Below, one piece after another: positions 49,407 through 58,421 of a DNA stretch of 64,000 bases (its first letter is position 1; each line of letters begins with the position of its first letter). The translations under genes and the position numbers were made by a program. The notes below the pieces were generated by a model. The model was given only the letters and a program-made list of their open reading frames with translations. It was not told the origin of the DNA and searched no databases. The DNA is from Flammeovirga kamogawensis. Lineage in GTDB: Bacteria; Bacteroidota; Bacteroidia; Cytophagales; Flammeovirgaceae. The stretch spans positions 1,674,001 through 1,738,000 of the forward strand of contig NZ_CP076128.1 of the NCBI RefSeq assembly GCF_018736065.1. Direction: 5' to 3'.

Positions 49407-52364
49407 TTACTGTTTAATTATCTGCTTAGTAACCATCTCTTCTCCAATCATAATTTTTAAGAGATACGTCCCTGAGGATAGATTACTAAAATCGATAATT
49501 GTCTGAATTGGGAGTTCTTTTATAAATAACCCATCATTTGTAAATAGTACCATTTTGGTAATTTCATTCACCGTAGTTAGCTTTAATATATCTGTAAAGG
49601 GGTTAGGGAAAAGCACTAACTCTGTGCTTTCACTTTCTTGATCAATAAAAATTTCTTCCTCCGTATTAGACGTTGTTTTTCTTGCTGCAGAAATAGGTTC
49701 TGGTTCTATACCTCCAAAAGGAGTTTGATCTTTACACCCACAAGCGTTACAATCATTTTGTCCATTAAGATCTGTAGTTACACCAAGTATTTCACTATGC
49801 CTTTGATAATGGCCTATTCTATATTGCACCTTAGGTATTTCTGTTCCACTTCCACATTCTAAACCTCCATTAATAATATTGACGGTCACGCCAAAGCCTG
49901 GTACACGGTTATTTTGAGTATCATAAGTAGTTGGTAACCAATCTCCGACCATTACATCATGTGCGGATGGTTTCGGAAATTGTGGAGTCATCCAAAACCA
50001 AATAGCTATCTGGAAAGCCAACGCTCCATCTTCTATTACTTTTTCAGGCTCATTTAGTAAAATGGTTTTATCACCGTATAAAAATTCACTTGCAGCACCA
50101 TAATTATAATTCCAACTTAACTGAATTGGGCCTCTACCATGATAAGATTTCCCTGCTACAGGAGGATAATGTGTAGACAAAGTATCTATGTAACCTATCT
50201 GCCCATTTTCATATCCAACTTCTTGTCTAAAGTATAACCCCCAAGCATATCTACCACCCGGTGCAGTGTCCCAACCTCCTGTTGTCTCCTGAGAAATATT
50301 TGCAAAAAAAGCAGCTAACTCTCTTTTCCTTATTGTAGAATCTCCTTCATTTATAAAAGTTCCATAATCAACTTCTTGCCTTACAATATTTTTAGTTAGA
50401 TTCTCATTGGCATCAAAATTTGCATCTGCCCTAATGATTGTAAACGAATTTGTAGTTTTATCAATTCTAGTGAGTCTATACAAATTAGTCGTAGCCCTTC
50501 TTTCAAAAACAACTTTAATGTTAGCCATTCTATTAATAGCCTCTAAAAAATTAGCGTAAGAGAAAAAGTCTTCACCAGGTAGAATTTGATTTACACCAAA
50601 ACGATTAGGGAAAACCTCATCATATTTTTGTTCTGTTATTAGCTGTTTAAATACTATTGTAATCTGCTTCGTTTCAGATTCTCCATTACTATTTGTTGCA
50701 GTTGCAGACATTAAATAACGACCATAAGTAGATGGAATCCAAGAGAAATGAGTACCAGAAAATTCTTGATTATCAACTGTAGTTACTACTTGTTTCTCTA
50801 TTCCATTCTGATCAAAAGCACTTAGTATTACTTCAATTGGTTTTAATGTTGAAGTATAAATAACTTCTCCATCTTCAAGCGACTGAAAAAATAAGCCCGG
50901 TTCAAAATGTTCTGAGAATGTTTGATTTATTTTATTTACAAAAGGTGATTTTGTTTCTAAACAGAACCTTAATTTACTTCCATAGATTGTTCTTACTTCA
51001 CTAAAATCTAAATCTCCCCATACAGGAGAAATAATTACTCCTCCACCATCATTTTGATTTACAAAGAGAGCCTTTCCTTTGGTACTTGTTGTATCTTCAA
51101 TACTCAAAAAATAATTACTTCTGGTATAATAGGGAACTTTCGCAGTATTGTCCCAATGTTTTGACCATGTATCATAAATATATGAAATTGGCCCTATAAA
51201 AGGCCTTCCATCCCATGCTGCAAACGTGTCTGTATCAGCTCCAATTACAGGTCTATCTAAAGCTGCATTGCCATTAGTCTTTACTCCTGCACCGTAAAAT
51301 GGGATTCCAAGTATTATTTTCTCAGAAGAAACTCCCGCTCCTGTCATTAAATTAAAGGATGTCTCAAGAGAAATATTTTGATCTGATTTGTAATTATGTA
51401 ATGGCGAGTTGTGTCCTGTTTTTTCTGAAAAACTACCATTAATATCAAATGTCTGCATATTGAAAAAATCAACAGATTGACTTAACAAGTTCCACTCAAA
51501 AGGTTCTTCTCCTGCATTAGAATGAAACGCTGCTGTTAATAATTTATCTTGTCCTATCGCTGCTCTAACATCTTGAATAAGAAGCGTAAAACTATGGTAA
51601 TCAGCCTGTGTTCCTTGAAAATTAAGTCCACCTCTTCCAGGGTATACCCAATTGATATCAATACCATCAAACCCTAAAGCCATTAGTTTATTTATATCTT
51701 CAATAAAGCGAGCTCTTTTAATTGGATCTGCCGCAATAGTTGGAAAATGTTTACTCATTGTAGCACCTCCAATAGACGCTAAAATTTCTACACCATTCTC
51801 CTCTCCTAATTCAAGTAAACCTTTTCTTCCATTACTTTTTTTACAAGGAATAGGAAAATCTCCAGATATGTTCCAACCTGTATTGTGCCAACCATTTCCT
51901 TGTGCTATAAACCCTTGTGACGTAGCTGTTGCATCAATCGATGGCTTTAAATCTAACTCTCCAAATAATAAATAGTAATCCCAACTACTATACACATCTG
52001 GGTGTAAAATTTCTCCAGGATCTTGTTCTTCATTGACATTATTTATAGCTGGATTTTTTAAATCAGCACTATGTAAAGAGCCATCTTTTGCCACTCCAAA
52101 AAAAGAGTAATTTAGTATTGTATATTGAGAATAATCTAAATTTAACTGATTATAAATTCCATTTATTGGAAGGTTATTAGCTGTACCTTTCCACGCATCC
52201 CATTGCGTAAAGTATCCAATTACTTCTTTTTGATGATTATTGGTTGTATAGTTTGCCTCCCCATTTATCTGGGCAGTTAATTGAAGGTTACCAATAATAA
52301 AAATAAAAAAAGTGAGCAATATACTCCTAGAGCATAATGTAGTAGTTTTAAATGCATATTTCAT
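49407..52364 (-). CDS. Bimodular GH18(degenerate)-GH19 chitinase with T9SS domain
   Basis: A 985-residue secreted protein: signal peptide (to ~32), GH18-type barrel (about 45-470), an Ig-like linker (about 480-580), GH19 chitinase (about 590-880) and a T9SS sorting domain (about 915-985, LFPNPFTDILKL). The GH18 strand motif EILASIGGAT is intact, but the catalytic motif reads DGIDINWV (residues 233-240) where DGxDxDxE is required: the proton donor is V240 and the preceding Asp is N238. The GH19 part is intact, with E693 (QETTGGW) and E715 (YFRQE), 22 residues apart as in plant GH19 enzymes, plus YHGRGPIQLSWNYNYG. It should hydrolyse chitin with GH19 chemistry, the GH18 fold perhaps serving to bind substrate. 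Confidence 0.9.
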   Translation of the reverse strand: MKYAFKTTTLCSRSILLTFFIFIIGNLQLTAQINGEANYTTNNHQKEVIGYFTQWDAWKGTANNLPINGIYNQLNLDYSQYTILNYSFFGVAKDGSLHSADLKNPAINNVNEEQDPGEILHPDVYSSWDYYLLFGELDLKPSIDATATSQGFIAQGNGWHNTGWNISGDFPIPCKKSNGRKGLLELGEENGVEILASIGGATMSKHFPTIAADPIKRARFIEDINKLMALGFDGIDINWVYPGRGGLNFQGTQADYHSFTLLIQDVRAAIGQDKLLTAAFHSNAGEEPFEWNLLSQSVDFFNMQTFDINGSFSEKTGHNSPLHNYKSDQNISLETSFNLMTGAGVSSEKIILGIPFYGAGVKTNGNAALDRPVIGADTDTFAAWDGRPFIGPISYIYDTWSKHWDNTAKVPYYTRSNYFLSIEDTTSTKGKALFVNQNDGGGVIISPVWGDLDFSEVRTIYGSKLRFCLETKSPFVNKINQTFSEHFEPGLFFQSLEDGEVIYTSTLKPIEVILSAFDQNGIEKQVVTTVDNQEFSGTHFSWIPSTYGRYLMSATATNSNGESETKQITIVFKQLITEQKYDEVFPNRFGVNQILPGEDFFSYANFLEAINRMANIKVVFERRATTNLYRLTRIDKTTNSFTIIRADANFDANENLTKNIVRQEVDYGTFINEGDSTIRKRELAAFFANISQETTGGWDTAPGGRYAWGLYFRQEVGYENGQIGYIDTLSTHYPPVAGKSYHGRGPIQLSWNYNYGAASEFLYGDKTILLNEPEKVIEDGALAFQIAIWFWMTPQFPKPSAHDVMVGDWLPTTYDTQNNRVPGFGVTVNIINGGLECGSGTEIPKVQYRIGHYQRHSEILGVTTDLNGQNDCNACGCKDQTPFGGIEPEPISAARKTTSNTEEEIFIDQESESTELVLFPNPFTDILKLTTVNEITKMVLFTNDGLFIKELPIQTIIDFSNLSSGTYLLKIMIGEEMVTKQIIKQ

Positions 52365-52899
52365 ATTAATGAACGTTAGTATAAAATTAATTAGTTTTTT
52401 GACGATTACTTTGGTCTCTAATTACTCCTGAGGATAGTAATAGAAACTTACTTTTTTATTCAATAATTCATTGTAATGTTGTAAGATTATGGTGTTTAAT
52501 TAAATGAGTTTCCTCCTAATATATTATCCAATAGCTAGCTTAATAATTGTTTATTCTATCAATTGAAAGGTGTAGTAGTTTTGATAGAAGATTAAGTATT
52601 TGAACTAAAAATAGTTAGAAACAATTCTCGAGCACATCTCAAATGTTGATCAAATAGAATGAAAAAAAAAATTGATTTAAATCTATAATAAGCAGTTTAA
52701 TAAAAATTACAAATAACTGAATATCAATAATTTATTTGAAATTTAAATTAGAATTATTGTTTAAGTATAATCACATAAGTAATCAAATTATTAATATACA
52801 TTAACTAATCAATGTAAGAACTTTTAAAAATTACGACCTAAATTTTAATTCTGATTATTCAACAACCAGTTGAAGAAATACTCAAGGATATAACTAACT
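52365..52899. other. Divergent intergenic region, chitinase / zinc-ribbon protein (no gene seen)
   Basis: About 535 bp of very AT-rich DNA between outward-facing genes. TAGTTTTG at 52576-52583 (plus) matches the -7 consensus but lacks a properly spaced -33 box and is over 300 bp from the next start. No coding sequence or hairpin was convincing. Confidence 0.4.
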
Positions 52900-53610
52900 A
52901 TGAAAAAATTATTAAACGAACACCTAAAGACCGTACTACTTCTACTGTCTGGCCTAACCTACATTGTATTTTTAATTGTATTCTTTTTAAAAAAAAGGTA
53001 TTTAAATAGAGTGAAAATAAAGACATCTGCTATTCATGAAGTAGAAAAAGGAAACTTATTGGATAAAGAAATTCAACAAAAATCTGAATTATGTAAAATT
53101 CTTAATTCAAAAAATAGTCTTCTTCAAGAAAAAATTGGGCAGTTAGAAAAAGAAAATTTCACTTATAAAGAAAAAGTTTCTTATAGTTCATTACTCTCAT
53201 TTAATGAATTTATTAAATTGTTCCCCACAGAAAAATATTGTTTAGAAGTGTTAGATAACCTAAAGTGGGAACATTGTTATTCTTGTAAAAAATGTGGGCA
53301 TCATTTATACTCAAAAACTGACAAAGGGAGAAGGTGTAAAAAATGTAACTATGTTGAATCTGAAAGAATAAATACTATTTTCCATAGGGTAAAAATCCCA
53401 TTACAGAAATCCTTTTATATTCTCTACTTTATCTTCTACAATAAAAACAATGTAAATGTTGCTTTGTTAGCTGAAAATACTGAAATGCGTTATAATACGT
53501 GTTTGTGCTTGGTCCGAAAAATTCAAAAAATAATTGAGAGTCACAACGATGATATTTTTCTCAACCCAAAAGGATGGAAAAAAATAGTGTTATTAGATAG
53601 GCTAGATTAG
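52900..53610 (+). CDS. Membrane-anchored protein with IS1595-type transposase zinc ribbon
   Basis: A 236-residue protein. One membrane helix (about 11-30) is followed by a basic stop-transfer segment (KKRYLNRVKIK) and a coiled coil (about 45-95). Then comes an IS1595-family zinc ribbon: FIKLFPTEKYCLEVL leads into Cys pairs C129/C132 and C146/C149, followed by FHRVKIPLQKSFYILYFIFY, as at the start of those transposases. The DDE catalytic domain is absent; only a helix-turn-helix-like stretch (NVNVALLAENTEMRYNT) follows to the natural end. No inverted repeats or target duplications were seen, so it looks domesticated rather than a live insertion sequence. Function unknown. Confidence 0.75.
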   Translation: MKKLLNEHLKTVLLLLSGLTYIVFLIVFFLKKRYLNRVKIKTSAIHEVEKGNLLDKEIQQKSELCKILNSKNSLLQEKIGQLEKENFTYKEKVSYSSLLSFNEFIKLFPTEKYCLEVLDNLKWEHCYSCKKCGHHLYSKTDKGRRCKKCNYVESERINTIFHRVKIPLQKSFYILYFIFYNKNNVNVALLAENTEMRYNTCLCLVRKIQKIIESHNDDIFLNPKGWKKIVLLDRLD

Positions 53611-53625
53611 AAAGATTATCTTTAA

Positions 53626-53671
53626 AACAATAAGGCTATTTCATTTTAAATAATGAAATAGCCTTATTGTT
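53626..53671. terminator. Bidirectional terminator with 20-bp perfect stem
   Basis: Bases 53626-53645 are perfectly complementary to 53652-53671 with a 6-base loop, and T-rich flanks occur on both strands. It ends both the zinc-ribbon gene (plus) and the nitrate operon (minus). Confidence 0.9.
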
Positions 53672-53673
53672 TT

Positions 53674-55335
53674 CTATAACTCAACACCAATTACTAATAC
53701 ATCGTCTGTTTGGGTATTTGTACCTTTCCATTTATCAAAAACTGCATCAAGTACTTTTTGTTGCTTGGCCATAGGGTAATTAATTGTTTTATTTAATGTT
53801 TCTACAAACCGTTTTTGCATAAATTTTGTATCTGTAGCACCTCCAAATTGATCTTGAAAACCATCACTTGTCAAATAAATTCTATCTCCACCTTGATAAT
53901 GAATTAAAGTAGAATTAAAGTCTTTTCTAGCTGTTTTACTATTGTAACCAATTGTAGATTTAGACCCTGCGTACTTTTCAATAACATTATCTTTTCCAAC
54001 AAAATAAAGTGGTCTTTTTGCTCCAGAAAATTCTATTGTTCTATTGTCACTATTAATAACAACCAACCCTAAGTCCATACCATCATGCACTTTTTTGGTA
54101 TTCTTTAGGTTCATTAAAGCATACAATTCCATATCAAGTAAATTGAGAATATTATCCGGAGAAAACACCTTTTGATTGGTGATAATATCATTTAACAATA
54201 AATTTCCGATAATAGTCATAAATGCAGCAGATACTCCATGTCCAGTACAATCTGCAGCTACTAAAAATCTAAGATTTTCCGTTTGGTAAAACCAATAAAA
54301 ATCTCCTGATATTATATCCTTTGGCTTACTAGTAATGAAACCGTCTTTAAATTGATCAATTATACTCTGACGGTTTCCGATAATGGAATGTTGTAACTTT
54401 TTGGCATAACTAATATTATCAGTAAGCTTAACATTTACTTTTGATATAACTTCGTTTTGATATTTGAGTTCGTTACTCTGTTGAAGTATCTCTTCTTTTT
54501 GATCTTGAATTTCCCTTGTTCGTTCATTGATTTTCAGCTCCAAATCTTTATTGATATTCACCTGTAAATCGTGATTTTTCTGGAGTTGCTCAAAAAGTTC
54601 TTTTTCTACTGACTCCGTTTTTTCTTTAGATTCAATTAAATTATTATGTGCATCTTGTAAAGCAATTCCCCTACTTATCGTTTCTCTCAAATATTTATCA
54701 ATTGCATTAACTGCAGGTCTAAAAATAAAGAAGGCCTCAAGAAAAATAGCCCCTAAAGTGATAAACAACAATACATATTCAATAAAAGATACTTTCTTCG
54801 TTCTACTTGTAGATTCATGATCATACTGAAACGTAATTGTATTCATCTGCTTTAAAAAAGATCCCTCGTTCTTTAAAATAGTTGAAACATCTTCTTTAAT
54901 TTCATATGCGTGAGAAGATAATAAAATACTATTTCCAGCCTTAAAAATTGATTCGAAATTTTCTGAGATATCTTCGAACATTTTTTTAATTGTCTCACTA
55001 TTTTCACCTCCCAGCTCCATTTCTTCAGAACGGTTCATTAGCCCGAAATGCGACGTAGATAAAAGGTGCATTACATCTTTTAACTGACTTTTCAATATTG
55101 AGTATTCTTTAGTAGAATTTGCTCTTTCTAATTGTAAAGCTAGTTTACTTATTTTCTGACTTAACATTCTCTGACGTCCAGATATATTAATAATTCTAGC
55201 ATCTTTTTCTTGTTCTGTTAATACAGATCTAATTATAAGTTGACTTGCAATACTTAAAAGGGCAATTAACGAGAGGGCAATTATATAAGAAGCCGTAAAT
55301 CTTTTTTTCGGATTCTTTAGTAAAAAATGATTCAT
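53674..55335 (-). CDS. NarX-like nitrate/nitrite sensor fused to SpoIIE-type PP2C phosphatase
   Basis: A 553-residue membrane protein phosphatase. Helices at about 14-36 and 183-205 enclose an extracytoplasmic PilJ/NarX-type four-helix sensor. Its first helix holds DARIINISGRQRMLSQKI (46-63), matching the NarX/NarQ P-box pattern DAxxINxAGxxRMxS that binds nitrate. A coiled coil (about 220-315) leads to a PP2C/SpoIIE domain (about 320-553) with all metal-binding aspartates visible (SGDFYWF, AADCTGHG, TSDGFQDQ, TDDVLVIG). It is the last gene of the nitrate-transport operon, 46 bp after an ATPase gene. It probably senses nitrate and dephosphorylates a STAS-type or other phosphoprotein; no such partner is in the window. 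Confidence 0.85.
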   Translation of the reverse strand: MNHFLLKNPKKRFTASYIIALSLIALLSIASQLIIRSVLTEQEKDARIINISGRQRMLSQKISKLALQLERANSTKEYSILKSQLKDVMHLLSTSHFGLMNRSEEMELGGENSETIKKMFEDISENFESIFKAGNSILLSSHAYEIKEDVSTILKNEGSFLKQMNTITFQYDHESTSRTKKVSFIEYVLLFITLGAIFLEAFFIFRPAVNAIDKYLRETISRGIALQDAHNNLIESKEKTESVEKELFEQLQKNHDLQVNINKDLELKINERTREIQDQKEEILQQSNELKYQNEVISKVNVKLTDNISYAKKLQHSIIGNRQSIIDQFKDGFITSKPKDIISGDFYWFYQTENLRFLVAADCTGHGVSAAFMTIIGNLLLNDIITNQKVFSPDNILNLLDMELYALMNLKNTKKVHDGMDLGLVVINSDNRTIEFSGAKRPLYFVGKDNVIEKYAGSKSTIGYNSKTARKDFNSTLIHYQGGDRIYLTSDGFQDQFGGATDTKFMQKRFVETLNKTINYPMAKQQKVLDAVFDKWKGTNTQTDDVLVIGVEL

Positions 55336-55381
55336 TTGTTTGCTGTTAGTTGTTTTGTGTTGCTTAAGTGTTTTGTTAGTA

Positions 55382-56206
55382 TTAATGATTCAAGAAATCC
55401 ATTAAATATCCTCTGTAATGATAGTAATCTGGATGTTCTAAAATATCTACTCTATTTCTTGGACGTTCAAAAGGTATTGTAAGCTCATCTCCAATTTTAG
55501 CAAAAGGTCCACTAGTCATCATAATCACACGGTCTGCCAAGAATATAGATTCATCAACATCATGAGTAATCATAATTGCTGTAATCTGTTCTTTTTGCCA
55601 AACCTCAAGCAATACATCTTGCAATTCTCCTCTAGTTAAAGAATCCAACATGCCAAAAGGTTCATCTAAGAGTAATACTTTCGGTTTTAATGCAAATGCT
55701 CTTGCTATACCTACTCTTTGTTGCATTCCTTGAGAAAGCTCTGATGCTCTTTTATTAAAATCATTTCCTAAACCCACTTTATCTAGGTAATACTTACAGA
55801 TATCTTGCTTTTGTTTTTTTGTAGCGTGAGGAAATACTTGCTTTACACCAATCATTACATTTTGTAAAGCTGTCATCCACGGGAATAAGCTTGGCGATTG
55901 GAAAACAACAGCTCTATCTGGTCCTGCCCCTCTTACTTCATCTCCATCAACATAAACACTACCTTTACTTATATCATTTAAGCCTGCAATCATGGTTAAT
56001 AATGTAGACTTTCCACAACCAGAATGTCCAATTACAGAAATAAACTCTCCTTTTTTAACTGTCAATTGTAGGTCTGATAATACCGTATAATCACCTTTAG
56101 GTGTAGGATAAATTTTAGCAATATCTTTACAAACAAGCATATCAGGACGTGTATCTTCAATAATACTTGTTGTAGGAGCAATAATATTTTTTTCTAAAAC
56201 ACTCAT
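55382..56206 (-). CDS. ABC transporter ATP-binding protein (nitrate, NrtC/NrtD-like)
   Basis: A 274-residue ATPase of the nitrate/taurine importer family. Walker A is GHSGCGKST, the Q-loop is FQSPSLFPW, the signature is LSQGMQQRV (a Q in place of the usual second Gly-side residue), Walker B is VLLLDEPFG and the switch is THDVDE. A ~40-residue N-terminal extension precedes the domain. It lacks the solute-binding C-terminal domain of cyanobacterial NrtC. Two separate ATPase genes in tandem suggest a heterodimeric motor for the single permease. Confidence 0.92.
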   Translation of the reverse strand: MSVLEKNIIAPTTSIIEDTRPDMLVCKDIAKIYPTPKGDYTVLSDLQLTVKKGEFISVIGHSGCGKSTLLTMIAGLNDISKGSVYVDGDEVRGAGPDRAVVFQSPSLFPWMTALQNVMIGVKQVFPHATKKQKQDICKYYLDKVGLGNDFNKRASELSQGMQQRVGIARAFALKPKVLLLDEPFGMLDSLTRGELQDVLLEVWQKEQITAIMITHDVDESIFLADRVIMMTSGPFAKIGDELTIPFERPRNRVDILEHPDYYHYRGYLMDFLNH

Positions 56207-56256
56207 TTTAATTCACTTTTAATGTATAGTAATTGATTTCCTTTTTTTGATTTTCA

Positions 56257-57141
56257 TTAAAAGAATTGTTGTTTTTCTTTTCTTCTTTGAATACCCCATT
56301 TAATCCTACCAGGCATTACTGGTTTTAAATCAGGAAGTTCATAAGAAGTAGTTTGTTCATTCTTTCTAGAAGCACCAACAGCAATCAAATACTCTAAAAT
56401 TTCATTTCTGAGCTGTTTGTATCTATCGTCTTTATTAATTTCTGCAATCACCCTTGGGCGAGGTAAATCAACAGTAAAATCAGGTCCTAACTCTGCTCTA
56501 GGTCCTGGTTTTAATGGTATAATTCTATCTGCCATCACTACCCCTTCGTCAACATCATTTGTAATTAAAAGGCATGTTTTTCTATCTTCTCCCCAAATGT
56601 TTACAATTTCTTCTTGTAGGGTTCCTCTAGTTAATGCATCCAATGCACTTAAAGGCTCATCCATTAAAAGCATTTTTGGGTTCATTGCTAAAGCCCTTGC
56701 TACAGACACTCTCTGACGCATCCCCCCAGACAATTCTGCAGGTTTTTTATCTATCGCATGTGATAAGTGAACCATATCTACATACTTTTTAATTAGTGCT
56801 GTTTTTTCTTTTTTAGAAGATGATGTATAGACTTCATCAATTGCTAATTTTATATTCTGAGCTACCGTTAACCATGGTAATAAAGAATAATTCTGAAAGA
56901 CTACCCCTCTATCTGGTCCAGGCCCTGTAATTCTTTTTCCTTGCAATAATACCTCTCCCTCATCTGGAAATTCTAATCCATTGATAAGATTAATGAGTGT
57001 TGTTTTACCACTACCAGTAAACCCTACAATTGCTACAAATTCTCCTTCTTCAATAGATAAATTGATATTGGACAATACCTCTACCCTATCTTTTCCTGTA
57101 CCGTAAGACTTGCTTACATTTTTAAGTTCTAAATAAGCCAT
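56257..57141 (-). CDS. ABC transporter ATP-binding protein (nitrate, NrtD-like)
   Basis: A 294-residue ATPase. Walker A is [10 protein letters not shown]-loop [10 protein letters not shown], signature [14 protein letters not shown], Walker [13 protein letters not shown], and the switch position reads TNDVDEG, with Asn-Asp where a His-Asp pair is usual. The switch histidine is therefore missing, whereas it is present (THDVDE) in the partner ATPase. This suggests one consensus and one degenerate ATP site. A basic C-terminal tail ([15 protein letters not shown]) follows. It begins 10 bp after the permease gene. Confidence 0.92.
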   Translation of the reverse strand: MAYLELKNVSKSYGTGKDRVEVLSNINLSIEEGEFVAIVGFTGSGKTTLINLINGLEFPDEGEVLLQGKRITGPGPDRGVVFQNYSLLPWLTVAQNIKLAIDEVYTSSSKKEKTALIKKYVDMVHLSHAIDKKPAELSGGMRQRVSVARALAMNPKMLLMDEPLSALDALTRGTLQEEIVNIWGEDRKTCLLITNDVDEGVVMADRIIPLKPGPRAELGPDFTVDLPRPRVIAEINKDDRYKQLRNEILEYLIAVGASRKNEQTTSYELPDLKPVMPGRIKWGIQRRKEKQQFF

Positions 57142-57151
57142 AGTGATACAA

Positions 57152-58246
57152 TTAAGCAGTTTCGTTTTTATTAAAAGACATCATGTTTTGTATTACCATC
57201 ATGATTCTATCCAATAGGAAACCAATCATACCAATTACAAACATGGCTACAATAATTTTTGCGTTAGAATCATTTGCTCCATTTTGAAACTCTTCCCATA
57301 CAAAAGAACCTAAACCAGGACTTTGTGCTAATAATTCTATGGCAATTAATACCATCCATGCTACAGATAAAGTAATTCGTAATCCTGTAAAAATCATTGG
57401 TAAAGAAGAAGGCAAAACTACTTTAAATATATTCTGTCCAATACTTAACTTTAATACCTTAGCAACATTTACAAAATCTTTATCTACAGAAGAAACTCCC
57501 ATACTTGTATTTACTAACGTTGCCCACATAGAACATAAACCTACACTAATAAATGAGATCATGAACGACTTATCCATATCAGAATCAGACATTACAGTCT
57601 TAATAATCATAAATACTAAAAGTAACCACACAACTGGAGATACTGGTTTTAATATCTGAATTAGCCAGTTAAAAGAGGTTCTTAATGTAGTACTTAAACC
57701 AATTACAATTCCCAATGGGATCGCTATAAAAGCCGCTAATAAAAAACCTGCAAACACAGTCTTTAAGCTAGTACCTATCTGATCAACAAAAGAAGGACGT
57801 CCTGTATATGTAATCGGGTCTTTTCCTGCTGCTACTCTTTTTTCATTTGTTTTTGCCACTTTAGCAGCAAACGCCTCTTTCTTTCCCGAAATAATATTGT
57901 GGTCTGCCAATAACGATAAATAGGCGTCCCAAACTTTTACTGGAGACGGTAATGTGTTAGGTTGGCAACTTACATCTCCAGAATAAATACAATTTTGCAT
58001 TTCTAAAGCCGCTGCCTCACCTTGTTCTGTTTGTGCTTTTGCTATCTTAGCCGTTGCTTCTTTATTAAATAAATAACTTGCACTTATCTGCCAAACAAAC
58101 AAAAACAGTAGAATTGATAAAAAAGGAAATACATACGACTTCACAATGGTATCAATATTTTTCTTTACTTCTTCGCCTTGAAATACATTTATCCATGGAG
58201 CTAAGAATGCTTGAATCCCTGTTATTTGTAAAATTTTTTCTTTCAT
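57152..58246 (-). CDS. ABC transporter permease (nitrate/sulfonate family, NrtB-like)
   Basis: A 364-residue inner-membrane permease with the BPD_transp_1 domain (about 160-355). The EAA-type loop appears as [21 protein letters not shown] large hydrophilic segment (about 65-150) after the first helix contains two cysteines ([10 protein letters not shown]) that could form a periplasmic disulfide, and the [10 protein letters not shown] motif typical of the family. It works with the two ATPases and the lipoprotein binding protein encoded upstream. Confidence 0.92.
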   Translation of the reverse strand: MKEKILQITGIQAFLAPWINVFQGEEVKKNIDTIVKSYVFPFLSILLFLFVWQISASYLFNKEATAKIAKAQTEQGEAAALEMQNCIYSGDVSCQPNTLPSPVKVWDAYLSLLADHNIISGKKEAFAAKVAKTNEKRVAAGKDPITYTGRPSFVDQIGTSLKTVFAGFLLAAFIAIPLGIVIGLSTTLRTSFNWLIQILKPVSPVVWLLLVFMIIKTVMSDSDMDKSFMISFISVGLCSMWATLVNTSMGVSSVDKDFVNVAKVLKLSIGQNIFKVVLPSSLPMIFTGLRITLSVAWMVLIAIELLAQSPGLGSFVWEEFQNGANDSNAKIIVAMFVIGMIGFLLDRIMMVIQNMMSFNKNETA

Positions 58247-58320
58247 AGTTGTAATCTTTAAGTGTCTGAAAATTGAGTTGTTGTTAGTTTATTCTATCAA
58301 GGAAGGTTGTTTCTTTTTCT

Positions 58321-58381
58321 AAGTTGATGAATGTAGGTGTTTCACAGCGCCAGTTCCACACCTACACTTTTCAGTCAACTT
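58321..58381 (-). other. Intercistronic stem-loop between binding protein and permease genes
   Basis: Two nested stems (AAGTTGA/TCAACTT outer, GTAGGTGT/ACACCTAC inner) form a long hairpin in the 175-bp gap. The next minus-strand bases are A-rich, so it is not a terminator. Its position suggests it protects the 3' end of the porin/binding-protein mRNA, giving more binding protein than permease, as in many ABC operons. Confidence 0.55.
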
Positions 58382-58421
58382 AGATATACTAATTATTTTA
58401 TGGCAAATAATTAATTATGGC

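Noticed and set aside
52576-52583. TAGTTTTG as promoter for the zinc-ribbon gene
   Set aside because: The -33 element is at the wrong distance and the leader would exceed 300 nt.
52900-53610. Active IS1595-family insertion sequence
   Set aside because: There is no DDE domain, no terminal inverted repeats and no target-site duplication; the zinc ribbon is attached to a membrane anchor.
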